Assembly (NCBI GenBank): GCA_902786665.1
Contig: CADADN010000006.1
Coordinates: 1 to 64,000 of the forward strand
Direction: 5' to 3'
Source of the DNA: an uncultured Prevotellaceae bacterium
GTDB lineage: Bacteria; Bacteroidota; Bacteroidia; Bacteroidales; Bacteroidaceae
Length of the DNA stretch: 64,000 nucleotides
Every line of letters starts with the position of its first letter. The stretch's first letter is position 1. Both the position numbers and the translations under genes were made by a program. This document shows, in pieces, positions 54,040 to 63,666 of this stretch. Under the pieces are notes generated by a model. That model was given only the letters and a program-made list of their open reading frames with translations, was not told the origin of the DNA and ran no database searches.

Positions 54040-55091
54040 CCTGCTATTTCATTCTGCCCGACCTTTGCGCCGGGGGTGCCGAGCGTGTCGCCATCACCCT
54101 GGCCCGGATCCTCAAGGAGGAGGGGTACGTCGTCAAATTCGTATGCTTGGGCGGCGAGCAGGGAGAGATGCGCACATGGCTGATACCCGAATTCGAGGTG
54201 GAATTCCTACATTGCCGCCGTGTGCTCTACGCCATTCCCAAACTGAAGCGGCTTTTTTCCAACAGGAGAGACGCCATACTCTTCTCCAGCACGGAGCACA
54301 CCTCCATCGCCACGCTGCTCACAGGCAAGCACCTGGGCCTTCCGGTCATCGTCAGAATGCCCACCATGCCCAAGAACAAGCTTTACAGCGGGTTCATCTG
54401 GCAGAAATGGAGGGTCATCCACGTGGTCAGCCGATGGCTTCTTCCATACGCGAAGAAGGTGATAGCCCAAACCGACACGATGCGCAGCCAAATCCTCCAA
54501 TATTACCATTTGCCAGAGGAGAAGGTGCTGACCATCAACAATCCCATCGACAAGGCATACATCCTCTCATCTGCGGAAGGCCATCCCAGTCCTTATGAAG
54601 GTGCCGGCCCGCATTACCTCACCGTAGGCAACATCTCCTACGCCAAGAGCATAGAGACCTTGGTGGAAGCATTCAAGAAAGTCAAGGCACACACCCCCAC
54701 GGCCCGCCTCACCATCGTGGGTAGAAACGACAGCGACTACGCCCGCAACCTACTCTCACATCTGGACATCGACGAGAGCATCAACATCGTAGGATTCAAG
54801 GAGAATCCCTATCCTTATATGAAACACTGCGACGTCTTCGTCCTGTCTTCCCGCATGGAGGGATTCCCCAACGTGCTGCTTGAAGCAATGTGTTTCAACA
54901 AGCCCATCGCATGCACCACCTGTGTCCCAATCATCAAGAAATTGGTGAGACCAGGTGTCAATGGCTATTACTGCGCCACGGAATCGCCCGAAGAATTGGC
55001 TCGATGCATGCTGGATGCCGCACGTCTGACAGACATCCACAACAACTACGACCTCTTCGACAAGAACAGTTTCACCAGACTATTTGAATAA
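54036..55091 (+). CDS. GT4-family glycosyltransferase
   Basis: 351 aa. GT-B fold with DLCAGGAERVAITLARIL at the start and the donor site MEGFPNVLLEAMCFNKPIACT (about 278-298). Resembles galactosyl- or GalNAc-transferases of the PglJ/PglH type, but the donor cannot be stated. Overlaps wzy by 4 bases. Confidence 0.88.
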   Translation: MTCYFILPDLCAGGAERVAITLARILKEEGYVVKFVCLGGEQGEMRTWLIPEFEVEFLHCRRVLYAIPKLKRLFSNRRDAILFSSTEHTSIATLLTGKHLGLPVIVRMPTMPKNKLYSGFIWQKWRVIHVVSRWLLPYAKKVIAQTDTMRSQILQYYHLPEEKVLTINNPIDKAYILSSAEGHPSPYEGAGPHYLTVGNISYAKSIETLVEAFKKVKAHTPTARLTIVGRNDSDYARNLLSHLDIDESINIVGFKENPYPYMKHCDVFVLSSRMEGFPNVLLEAMCFNKPIACTTCVPIIKKLVRPGVNGYYCATESPEELARCMLDAARLTDIHNNYDLFDKNSFTRLFE

Positions 55092-55102
55092 CCCCGAAGG
55101 AA

Positions 55103-56014
55103 ATGTCCCAAAGCATGAAGATAGTCAACATGGCAGGTGGCCTGGGCAACCAAATGTTCCAGTATGCCTTTGCGATGATGCTTCAGCAGCATTTCCCCGA
55201 TGACAAGGTGATGGTGGACACCCACCACTACAACACATTGTTTTTCAAGAAATTCGGATCTGTCAATCTCCACAACGGGTATGAGCTCAACCTTGTCTTT
55301 TCCAATGCGACCCTCCCCGTAGCCACCAAGTCGGACCTTCGCAAAGTGACAAGATACATTCCCAACTACGTGCTCTCCCGTGTGGCACGCCGTTTCCTTC
55401 CACGCCTCTCCACGGAATATGTGGAGCCACTGAGCGAGAACTTCACCAGGAACGACGACGTGCTGCGCCCGGGCGACTGCTATTATGAGGGCTACTGGCA
55501 AAGCCATTCCTATTACACCGGGATGAAGCCACTGCTGCACCAGCTATTCACCCCGCCTCGTCCCAATGCATATAACGCGGAGATGACCGCCCTCATAGAG
55601 CAAAGCGACAGCATCGGCCTGCATGTGAGACGTGGCGACTACAAGAATGCCCCGGAATTCAACGGCATCTGCACGCCCGGATACTACAAGAAAGCCATTG
55701 ACAAGGCGACGAAGGACGGGCGTGTGCACACCTTGTTCGTTTTCTCCAACGACATCGCATGGTGCCGCGAAAACATCCCGCAGATGGCCAATAGCCAAGA
55801 CATCGTCTTTGTGGATGGCAACAAAGGCTCCGACAGTTGCTGGGACATGTTTCTCATGACCCATTGCCGCCAACTGGTGATAGCCAACAGCACTTTCAGT
55901 TGGTGGGGAGCCTTTCTCAACCAGCGCGCAGAGCACATCTATGCACCAGCCACATGGCTTTGGCGCAAATGCGACATCGACATCCTCGCCCCGGAATGGG
56001 AAAGGGTGGAGTGA
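55103..56014 (+). CDS. GT11 alpha-1,2-fucosyltransferase-like protein
   Basis: 303 aa. GT11 signatures: GGLGNQMFQYAFAMML at the start (about 12-27), HVRRGDY at 174-180 (GDP-fucose binding) and STFSWWGAFLN (about 260-270). GT11 enzymes add fucose in alpha-1,2 linkage, usually to galactose, as in H-antigen-like structures. The donor is made by manC, gmd and fcl in the same locus. Confidence 0.9.
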   Translation: MSQSMKIVNMAGGLGNQMFQYAFAMMLQQHFPDDKVMVDTHHYNTLFFKKFGSVNLHNGYELNLVFSNATLPVATKSDLRKVTRYIPNYVLSRVARRFLPRLSTEYVEPLSENFTRNDDVLRPGDCYYEGYWQSHSYYTGMKPLLHQLFTPPRPNAYNAEMTALIEQSDSIGLHVRRGDYKNAPEFNGICTPGYYKKAIDKATKDGRVHTLFVFSNDIAWCRENIPQMANSQDIVFVDGNKGSDSCWDMFLMTHCRQLVIANSTFSWWGAFLNQRAEHIYAPATWLWRKCDIDILAPEWERVE

Positions 56015-56098
56015 GCCATGCCTCAGCGGGGGTCCTCCCTCGCATAGGGGAAACCATTTGTATAAGAAAAAATCATAAACAAGCATAACCATAACAGA

Positions 56099-57322
56099 AT
56101 GAAGATACCCTTCTCTCCCCCATACGTCGACGACAGTGTTGTCAACGAAGTGGTTGATTCGCTCCGCTCAGGATGGATCACCACCGGTCCAAAGGTAAAA
56201 GCACTCGAAAGCGAAGTAATGAAACTAACTGGCACCAAGGCCGCACTTGGCGTCAACTCCTGGACGTCAGGAGCCATCATGATGCTGAGGTGGTTGGGAC
56301 TGAAAGCCGACGACGAAGTCATCATACCAGCATACACCTACTGCGCCACTGCCATGGCTGTGATGTGGGCGGGCGGAAAGGTGGTGATGGTTGACTCTGG
56401 CGAGGACTTCAACATCTCCGTAGATACCATCCGCAAAGCCATCACGCCAAAGACAAAAGCCATCATCCCCGTCGACATCGGTGGATACCCATGCGACTAC
56501 CCAGCCATCATGTCGCTGGTGAAAGAGCCTTCCATATGCCAGATGTACACACCCGAGAATGAAGTCCAATCACGACTGGGACGCATACTGGTGCTCAGCG
56601 ACTCCGCCCATTCACTGGGAGCATGGATCAACGGACGCCACACAGGAAGCGAAAGCGACATCAACGTTTTCTCCCTTCACGCGGTGAAGAACATCACCAC
56701 GGCTGAAGGAGGAATGATTTGCTTCAACCTGCCCGAGCCTTTCGACAACGAGCAACTTTACAAGCAAATGAGACTGATGTCACTCAACTGCCAGACCAAG
56801 GATGCCTTCACCAAGAGCCAGGCAGGCGGTTGGCGCTACGACATCGTGGGAAAAGGGATGAAAACCAACATGGCCGACATCAACGCCGCCATAGGCCTGG
56901 CTCAAATCAGGCAATACGACAAACTCCTTGCCGAGCGCAAACGCATCTTCAATCGCTATGATGAAGCCTTCGCCTCTTGCGACTGGGCCATACTCCCCCC
57001 ATCGAAAAGCAGCACTTTCGAGTGTTCATACCACATATACCCATTACGCGTGAAAGGAGCCACCGAAACACAACGGGATGCCATCATCAGCGAAGTGGCA
57101 CGCAACGAAGTGGTTGTGAACGTGCATTTCGTTCCACTTCCTCTTCTCACCTATTACAAGGAACTGGGTTACGACATCGCCGACTATCCAAAAGCATACC
57201 AGCATTTCGAGCACGAAATCTCCCTGCCCGTGTACCCTCAACTTGACGACGAGAAAGTGGACATCGTCATCAAGGCTGTGAAGAAGGCATATGAGAAGAC
57301 ATGTGCCAGCACTAGCCGATGA
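56099..57322 (+). CDS. DegT/DnrJ/EryC1 sugar aminotransferase
   Basis: 407 aa, PLP-dependent. The N-terminal segment PFSPPYVDDSVVNEVVDSLRSGWITTGPKV is typical of UDP-4-keto-sugar aminotransferases; the catalytic Lys197 lies in FSLHAVKNITTAEGG. It makes an amino sugar nucleotide, for example a 4-amino-4,6-dideoxy sugar. No 4,6-dehydratase other than Gmd is in the window, so the keto-sugar source is either elsewhere or GDP-4-keto-6-deoxymannose (giving perosamine), which cannot be decided. Confidence 0.88.
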   Translation: MKIPFSPPYVDDSVVNEVVDSLRSGWITTGPKVKALESEVMKLTGTKAALGVNSWTSGAIMMLRWLGLKADDEVIIPAYTYCATAMAVMWAGGKVVMVDSGEDFNISVDTIRKAITPKTKAIIPVDIGGYPCDYPAIMSLVKEPSICQMYTPENEVQSRLGRILVLSDSAHSLGAWINGRHTGSESDINVFSLHAVKNITTAEGGMICFNLPEPFDNEQLYKQMRLMSLNCQTKDAFTKSQAGGWRYDIVGKGMKTNMADINAAIGLAQIRQYDKLLAERKRIFNRYDEAFASCDWAILPPSKSSTFECSYHIYPLRVKGATETQRDAIISEVARNEVVVNVHFVPLPLLTYYKELGYDIADYPKAYQHFEHEISLPVYPQLDDEKVDIVIKAVKKAYEKTCASTSR

Positions 57323-57909
57323 AGCGATTTTTCGACATCCTGCTTTCCGGTCTGGGACTGATCCTCTTCTCCCCGCTGCTCCTTTTCATCTATGTCATCA
57401 TCAGATGCGGCAGCAAGGGTCCGGGATTCTATTCCCAGAAACGCATAGGCAAGGATGGCAGGGCATTCAATCTGTACAAGTTCCGCACCATGCGGACCGG
57501 CTCCGACCGCGACACCCTCATCACCGTAGGAGGTCACGACACAAGAATCACCAAGGAAGGTTATTATCTGAGGAAATACAAGTTGGACGAATTGCCTCAG
57601 TTGTGGAATGTGATCATCGGCGACATGAGCCTTGTGGGTCCTCGCCCCGAAGTGGAGAAATATGTGAGGCTTTACACGCCGGAGCAGCGTGTTGTGCTGA
57701 GCGTTCGTCCTGGCATCACCGACTATGCCTCCATAGAATTCTCCGACGAGAACGAAATCCTGGGACGTTCAAGCGACCCAGAGCTGATGTACATAGAGGA
57801 AATAATGCCCAAGAAAATCGAGTTCAACATGAAATACATCAACAATCCCACTCTCACCGAGTATTTCAAAATCATCTTCTTGACTTTCAGTAAAATCCTA
57901 AAACATTAA
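57319..57909 (+). CDS. Initiating sugar-phosphate transferase (PglC/WcaJ core type)
   Basis: 196 aa, the short monotopic form with one N-terminal re-entrant helix (about 5-27). Conserved SQKRIGKDGRAFNLYKFRTM, the catalytic Asp-Glu in YKLDELPQLWNVI and MSLVGPRPE. It moves a sugar-1-phosphate to undecaprenyl phosphate, starting the repeat unit. With a DegT aminotransferase just upstream (4-base overlap), a diacetamido or amino sugar as the first sugar is plausible. Confidence 0.92.
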   Translation: MKRFFDILLSGLGLILFSPLLLFIYVIIRCGSKGPGFYSQKRIGKDGRAFNLYKFRTMRTGSDRDTLITVGGHDTRITKEGYYLRKYKLDELPQLWNVIIGDMSLVGPRPEVEKYVRLYTPEQRVVLSVRPGITDYASIEFSDENEILGRSSDPELMYIEEIMPKKIEFNMKYINNPTLTEYFKIIFLTFSKILKH

Positions 57910-58021
57910 AGGTAGGGGTCATTTATTCCGAGAACCCACTTGAAACTAAAACCTGCAAATCAACACATGGCCATATTTCATCGAACTATGAATTGACTTT
58001 TCATAGAATTTATATTTCATA

Positions 58022-58996
58022 ATGGAACAGAAAGTAAGAACAAAGCCATACTATGATGAATTGGACATCATCAAGGGAATCGCCATACTAACAGTGTTTT
58101 ACGTTCATTCTTTTGCAACATCCCCCATCAATATCCAAGCAAGTTTTTCTGAAGATGTTCAGAATTTTATTGAAAACTTCAATATGGGATTGTTCTTCTT
58201 TGTATCAGGATTCTTGTTTTCCCTGAAAGACTCATGGCCTGAGTTTCTTAAGAAAAAAGTCAAAAGGATTCTTGTTCCTTACATCGTCTTTTGCTGCCTG
58301 AATGTCGCTTTAAGAAACATTTTCAGTGGATTCACCATATCACAAAACAAGGAAAACATCTTCGAGGTGCTCATCAACGGGCAACACTATTGGTTTCTAC
58401 ACACAATATTCTTGATTCTCTTAGCGATGAAATGCGTGAATGGAAGGCAAAAATACGGCATTCCCTTGTTTATCGTTATTATCTTGCTATCATTCACACC
58501 ACTGTATAAATGCAAGGTTCTTCATGTGAACAGATTCATCATGTTTTTCCCCTATGTCTACATCGGATACTTGATGAAGTTGTATTATGTTGACATCAAG
58601 AAATACCTATCATCCTGGCTTTTGATAGCTGCTCTCTTCGTGCTCGCCATAACTATTTTCCATTTTGGGAAGCACAGCAAGGAGGCTATCCGATTTGCCT
58701 ACATCCCTGTCAGCGTCTTGTATGTTTGGGGATTTTCCATAAAAATCAGTGAGTACATGCCTTTGGCGAAGAAGATATTTTGTTATTTTGGGAAATACTC
58801 GCTTCAGTATTATCTCAATCAGATGTTGATCATGTTTGTCGCCTATCGTGTCACCTACTATATATCCTACTATGGCGGGATTCACATACCTGTCATCAAT
58901 CTCGTGATATGCTTCTTGACCGCCATTGCCATTTCCACTGTCTTGCTTTTCATAGAGAAGCAGCATAAATACTTGAAAATTGCAAGCGGGCTTTGA
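58022..58996 (+). CDS. Acyltransferase 3 family protein, AT-rich
   Basis: 324 aa, about ten membrane helices. Conserved start LDIIKGIAILTVFYVHSF (Asp, His) and FNMGLFFFVSGFLF. It resembles OafA/fucose-4-O-acetyltransferase-type enzymes. Its DNA is visibly more AT-rich than both neighbours, which suggests separate acquisition. A short hairpin (57986-57992 with 58000-58006) lies just upstream. Confidence 0.85.
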   Translation: MEQKVRTKPYYDELDIIKGIAILTVFYVHSFATSPINIQASFSEDVQNFIENFNMGLFFFVSGFLFSLKDSWPEFLKKKVKRILVPYIVFCCLNVALRNIFSGFTISQNKENIFEVLINGQHYWFLHTIFLILLAMKCVNGRQKYGIPLFIVIILLSFTPLYKCKVLHVNRFIMFFPYVYIGYLMKLYYVDIKKYLSSWLLIAALFVLAITIFHFGKHSKEAIRFAYIPVSVLYVWGFSIKISEYMPLAKKIFCYFGKYSLQYYLNQMLIMFVAYRVTYYISYYGGIHIPVINLVICFLTAIAISTVLLFIEKQHKYLKIASGL

Positions 58997-59072
58997 TGCC
59001 GGCATGTGGTGAACGACCATATCCTGCAATTAAACCATATACATATTTGATTATTATAACAAACCATCATAA

Positions 59073-60191
59073 ATGGAAGATAAGAAATACATAGAGTTCC
59101 TGAGGTTCTGCCTGAGCGGAAAAGACATGCCGGAAAGTGTCAAAGACATCAATTGGAGAGAATTGCTCGCATTCGGCAAGAAACAAACCATACAAGGTGT
59201 TTTTGCGAGAATGGTGCTCGCACAAGACGAGAATGTGCGTCCAGAACACTTCCTTGGCAACAAGCCGTCTGAAGACGATGTCATGGAATGGGTGTTTGAG
59301 ACGCATATCTTGAAAAAACTCAACGAGATGATTTTCAAACGTGCAGAGAAAGCTTCTGAATGGTTTTTTGAGAATGGTTTTCCCAACTGCATTCTAAAAG
59401 GCCAAGGAAATGCCTTGATGTATCCCAATCCTTATCTGCGTGTTCCGGGCGACGTCGACATCTGGCTTGACGGAGGCAGGGAAAAGATATTGGATTTCAC
59501 CACCAAATACTATCAAAGGAAACCAACCAACCTCCATGTCGACTTCCCCATGTTCTCCGATGTCAAGGTGGAGGTGCATTTCCGACCGTCCTACATGCTC
59601 AATCCATTCGTGGACAGGAAACTGAGGAAATATTTCGACGAGGTGAAGGATGCACAATTTGGCAATGAAGCCGGCACCGCCGATGGAAAATTCAAGTTCT
59701 TCGTCCCTTCAAACGAATTCAACGCCCTATACCAATTGATGCACATGTACCGCCACGTGCATGGCAACGGCATTGGCTTGCGTCAAGTCATCGACTATTA
59801 CTACCTGCTGAAGAAATGCAAGGCAGAAGGGATGGGCGAAAATGAGAAGAAGGAATTCGTCAGACTGGTCAAGAAATTCAGGATGGTCAATTTCACCAGC
59901 GCCATCATGTACATCATGCATGACATCTTCGGGTTGGAAGATGAATACATCCTGTTTGAACCTAACAAGAAGGAAGGAGAGTTCCTGTTCAAAGAAGTGT
60001 TGCTGATGGGTAATTTCGGTAAAGCAGAAACCCGCAAGGCCGCACTTAAAACCGCCAAAGGGCACTTCAAAAGGTTCCTCATCTATGAGAAATACAACCT
60101 ACGTGTACTCGACCACTATCCAAGCGAGAGCATTTGGCGTCCTTTGCACGACTTGAAACTCAGTTGGAGAGACCATCATATGGACGACTAA
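59073..60191 (+). CDS. NTP_transf_5 family putative nucleotidyltransferase
   Basis: 372 aa. The core LKGQGNALMYPNPYLRVPGDVDIWL (about 108-132) carries the Asp pair of the minimal nucleotidyltransferase fold, followed by a helical part with YQLMHMYRHVHG. Members of this family are frequent in polysaccharide loci, with no assigned reaction. Cytoplasmic; follows the acyltransferase by 76 bases. Confidence 0.8.
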   Translation: MEDKKYIEFLRFCLSGKDMPESVKDINWRELLAFGKKQTIQGVFARMVLAQDENVRPEHFLGNKPSEDDVMEWVFETHILKKLNEMIFKRAEKASEWFFENGFPNCILKGQGNALMYPNPYLRVPGDVDIWLDGGREKILDFTTKYYQRKPTNLHVDFPMFSDVKVEVHFRPSYMLNPFVDRKLRKYFDEVKDAQFGNEAGTADGKFKFFVPSNEFNALYQLMHMYRHVHGNGIGLRQVIDYYYLLKKCKAEGMGENEKKEFVRLVKKFRMVNFTSAIMYIMHDIFGLEDEYILFEPNKKEGEFLFKEVLLMGNFGKAETRKAALKTAKGHFKRFLIYEKYNLRVLDHYPSESIWRPLHDLKLSWRDHHMDD

Positions 60192-60245
60192 CCTCACCTG
60201 TGTGAGCATTTCGTCCTCTGTCACAACATACAAAAAGCGAGAACC

Positions 60246-61313
60246 ATGGCATCATCAAGAAATCACCTTGTCATCATGGCAGGCGGCATCGGCAGCCGTT
60301 TCTGGCCCATGAGCACGGAAGAAAGGCCCAAGCAGTTCATCGACGTGCTTGGTGTGGGGCGCACATTGCTCCAACTCACCTACGACCGTTTCGAGGGTGT
60401 TTGCGACCCCTCCAACGTATGGATTGTCACCAACGCGAAATATGCCGATATCGTGCATGAGCAATTGCCTGAAGTACCCATCAACCACATCTTGCTGGAG
60501 CCATGCCGCCGCAACACCGCACCATGCATCGCCTATGTCAGTTGGCGCATCAAGAAAGAAGACCCGAAAGCAAACGTTGTCGTGACTCCAAGCGACCATG
60601 TGGTGACCAACAGCAGCGAATTCAGAAGGGTCATCACATCATGTATGAAATTCACCAGTGAGACCGACTCCATCATCACTCTCGGCATGAAACCCACTCG
60701 CCCTGAGACCGGATACGGATACATACAAGCCGACCTCACAACGAGTTCCGCACGCAACAAGGAAATATTCCGTGTCGACTCTTTCCGTGAGAAGCCCGAT
60801 GCCGCCACGGCCGAGAAATACATCCGCAACAAGAGTTATTTCTGGAACGCGGGCATTTTCATCTGGAGTGTCAGCACCATCGTCAACGCATTCCGTGTAT
60901 ACAAGCCTGCGATGTCCAAACTCTTCGAGAACATGCTTCCGATATATGGAACGGAAGCAGAACAGCCCATGATAGACAAGCACTATCCTGAATGCGAAAG
61001 CATCTCCGTAGACTATGCCATCATGGAGAAAGCCTCAGAGATTTTCGTCTGCCCTGCCGACTTTGGTTGGAGCGACCTTGGCACTTGGGGGTCGCTGATG
61101 GCCCAGACAGCCAAGGACATCTATGGCAACTGCATGATCGGCAACAACATCTCGCTTTTCGACACTCACAACTGCATCATCCACACCACGGAAGAGCGTA
61201 AAGTGGTGGTGCAAGGCCTTGACGGATACATCATAGCCGAGAAAGACAACACCTTGCTCATCTGCAAACTCAGTGAAGAGCAAAAGATCAAACAATTCAC
61301 CGAACAATCATGA
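60246..61313 (+). CDS. manC: Mannose-1-phosphate guanylyltransferase
   Basis: 355 aa, the single-domain form without the phosphomannose isomerase part. [19 protein letters not shown] (about 12-30), TPSDHVV and FREKPD (about 180-185) are the GMP-transferase motifs. It makes GDP-mannose for the fucose pathway. Overlaps gmd by 4 bases. Confidence 0.92.
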   Translation: MASSRNHLVIMAGGIGSRFWPMSTEERPKQFIDVLGVGRTLLQLTYDRFEGVCDPSNVWIVTNAKYADIVHEQLPEVPINHILLEPCRRNTAPCIAYVSWRIKKEDPKANVVVTPSDHVVTNSSEFRRVITSCMKFTSETDSIITLGMKPTRPETGYGYIQADLTTSSARNKEIFRVDSFREKPDAATAEKYIRNKSYFWNAGIFIWSVSTIVNAFRVYKPAMSKLFENMLPIYGTEAEQPMIDKHYPECESISVDYAIMEKASEIFVCPADFGWSDLGTWGSLMAQTAKDIYGNCMIGNNISLFDTHNCIIHTTEERKVVVQGLDGYIIAEKDNTLLICKLSEEQKIKQFTEQS

Positions 61314-62389
61314 CAAGCATATCAAAAAAGACCGCCCTCATCACTGGCATCACCGGCCAGGATGGTTCATATCTTGCCGAATTCCTTATCGAGAAAGGCT
61401 ATGAGGTGCACGGCCTGCTTCGCCGTTCCTCATCGTTCAACACCGGAAGGATAGAGCATCTCTATCTCGACGAATGGGTGAGAGACATGAAGAAGCAACG
61501 TCTTGTGGAGCTGCATTGGGCCGACATGACCGACTCCTCCTCGCTCATTCGCATCATCGGCGAAGTGAAACCCACCGAAATCTACAACCTCGCAGCCCAA
61601 AGCCACGTGAAAGTGTCATTCGATGTGCCGGAATACACCGCCGACACGGATGCCGTAGGCGTGCTGCGCCTCCTTGAGGCAGTGCGCATCTGCGGACTGG
61701 AAAAGGAATGCCGCATCTACCAGGCATCCACTTCAGAGTTGTATGGGAAGGTTCAGGAAGTGCCTCAAAAAGAGACGACGCCTTTCTACCCTCGCTCACC
61801 CTATGCCGTGGCGAAGCTCTATGGCTACTGGATCATGAAGAACTACCGGGAGAGCTATGGCATGTACTGTTGCAACGGCATCCTCTTCAACCATGAGAGC
61901 GAGCGCAGGGGTGAAAACTTCGTCACGCGCAAGATTACACTGGCTGCCGCACGCATCGCTCAAGGATACCAGGACAAACTATACCTGGGCAACCTCAACT
62001 CCCTTCGCGACTGGGGGTACGCCCGTGACTACGTGGAGTGCATGTGGCTCATCCTGCAACAACCAGAACCCGACGATTTCGTCATCGCCACCGGAGAATA
62101 CCACACCGTAAGGGAGTTTGCCACACTCGCCTTCGAGGCAGTGGGCATCCAACTGTCTTGGGAAGGCGAGGGAGTGGAGGAAAAAGGCATCGACGCCGCA
62201 ACCGGTCGTGTCATCGTGGAGGTGGATCCCAAGTACTTCCGCCCGGCAGAGGTGGACCAATTGTTGGGCGACCCGTCAAAAGCCCGCGAACAACTTGGAT
62301 GGAATCCTTGCAAGACACCCTTCCATAAATTGGTGAGAATCATGGTCGACCACGACATGGCATTTGTGAAAAAACTATACAAGAAATAA
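61310..62389 (+). CDS. gmd: GDP-mannose 4,6-dehydratase
   Basis: 359 aa, short-chain dehydrogenase fold. NADP loop [14 protein letters not shown] (about 13-26), [10 protein letters not shown] with the catalytic Ser/Thr-Glu, and [11 protein letters not shown] with Tyr and Lys. It converts GDP-mannose to GDP-4-keto-6-deoxymannose, the substrate of Fcl, 15 bases downstream. Confidence 0.95.
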   Translation: MTSISKKTALITGITGQDGSYLAEFLIEKGYEVHGLLRRSSSFNTGRIEHLYLDEWVRDMKKQRLVELHWADMTDSSSLIRIIGEVKPTEIYNLAAQSHVKVSFDVPEYTADTDAVGVLRLLEAVRICGLEKECRIYQASTSELYGKVQEVPQKETTPFYPRSPYAVAKLYGYWIMKNYRESYGMYCCNGILFNHESERRGENFVTRKITLAAARIAQGYQDKLYLGNLNSLRDWGYARDYVECMWLILQQPEPDDFVIATGEYHTVREFATLAFEAVGIQLSWEGEGVEEKGIDAATGRVIVEVDPKYFRPAEVDQLLGDPSKAREQLGWNPCKTPFHKLVRIMVDHDMAFVKKLYKK

Positions 62390-62404
62390 GAAAGGCTCAT
62401 AGAC

Positions 62405-63493
62405 ATGGCACTTGGCAAGAACTCTAAAATCTATGTTGCAGGGCACAGGGGGCTCGTAGGCTCCGCCATCTGGTCCAACCTCCTCTCCCGCGGCTACACC
62501 AACTTGGTTGGCAGGACCCACAAGGAACTCGACTTACTCGATGCAACGGCGGTGAAGCAATTCTTCGATGCAGAGCGCCCCGACGCCGTCGTACTGGCTG
62601 CCGCCCATGTGGGAGGCATCATGGCCAACTTGAAATACCGCGCCGACTTCATCTACCAAAACCTCCAGATACAGCAAAACGTCATTGGAGAGAGTTTCCG
62701 GCATGATGTCGGCAAATTGCTCTTCCTCGGCTCCACCTGCATCTATCCACGCATGGCTCCCCAACCTATTACAGAAGAGGCATTGCTCACTTCCGAGTTG
62801 GAATACACCAACGAGCCATACGCCATAGCCAAGATTGCCGGTTTGAAGATGTGCGAGAGTTTCGCCATCCAATATGGTTGCAACTACGTTGCCGTCATGC
62901 CCACCAACCTATACGGCCCCAACGACAATTTCCATCTGGAGAGGAGCCATGTGCTGCCGGCAATGATTCGCAAGGTGCACCTTGCAAAATGCCTCAACGA
63001 AGACGACTGGTCGGCCGTGAGGAAAGACCTTGACCAGCGCCCTGTGGAAGGTGTGGACGGCAGCTGCACAAAGGAAGAGGTGCTTGCCATCCTGGGCAAA
63101 TACGGCATCACCCCCGAAGCGGTCACGCTATGGGGGACAGGCTCTCCGCTTCGCGAATTCCTATGGAGCGAGGATATGGCAGATGCCAGTGCATATGTGC
63201 TGCTCAATGTCAATTTTTCCGACACTTACGACCCTCAGTCGACAGAGATTCGCAACTGTCACATCAACATTGGCTCAGGCAAGGAACTGACCATTCGCGA
63301 GTTGGCCACCAAGGTGGTGGAAGCCACGGGGTTCAAGGGAGAGCTGCGTTGGGATGCCACCAAACCCGATGGCACACCACGCAAACTCACCGATGTCAGC
63401 AAGATCCATCGCCTTGGCTGGCATCACAAGGTGGAAATAGACGAGGGGGTTCGCCGCTTGCGCCAATGGTACATCAACGACCAAAACCGCTGA
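62405..63493 (+). CDS. fcl: GDP-L-fucose synthase
   Basis: 362 aa. NADP loop AGHRGLVGSAIW (about 12-23), AAAHVGGIMAN, GSTCIYP (catalytic Ser and Cys) and YAIAKIAG with Tyr-x3-Lys. It epimerises and reduces GDP-4-keto-6-deoxymannose to GDP-L-fucose. About 45 residues longer than E. coli Fcl owing to an insertion near 205-240, as in other Bacteroidetes Fcl proteins. Confidence 0.93.
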   Translation: MALGKNSKIYVAGHRGLVGSAIWSNLLSRGYTNLVGRTHKELDLLDATAVKQFFDAERPDAVVLAAAHVGGIMANLKYRADFIYQNLQIQQNVIGESFRHDVGKLLFLGSTCIYPRMAPQPITEEALLTSELEYTNEPYAIAKIAGLKMCESFAIQYGCNYVAVMPTNLYGPNDNFHLERSHVLPAMIRKVHLAKCLNEDDWSAVRKDLDQRPVEGVDGSCTKEEVLAILGKYGITPEAVTLWGTGSPLREFLWSEDMADASAYVLLNVNFSDTYDPQSTEIRNCHINIGSGKELTIRELATKVVEATGFKGELRWDATKPDGTPRKLTDVSKIHRLGWHHKVEIDEGVRRLRQWYINDQNR

Positions 63494-63666
63494 CTTCATG
63501 ACACTTATCATGGGGAAGAGGCCGCATAGAGACATCACGGCGTGAACTCATCCAAGCGGGAGGCAGCTGCCAAGCGGCATTTGTCCCCGTTTTTTTCTTT
63601 TTATCACCCCTTGGAAAAGGCACAAAGGAAGATTGGGGAAATAGAAGGAAAACCTCTCATTTCATC

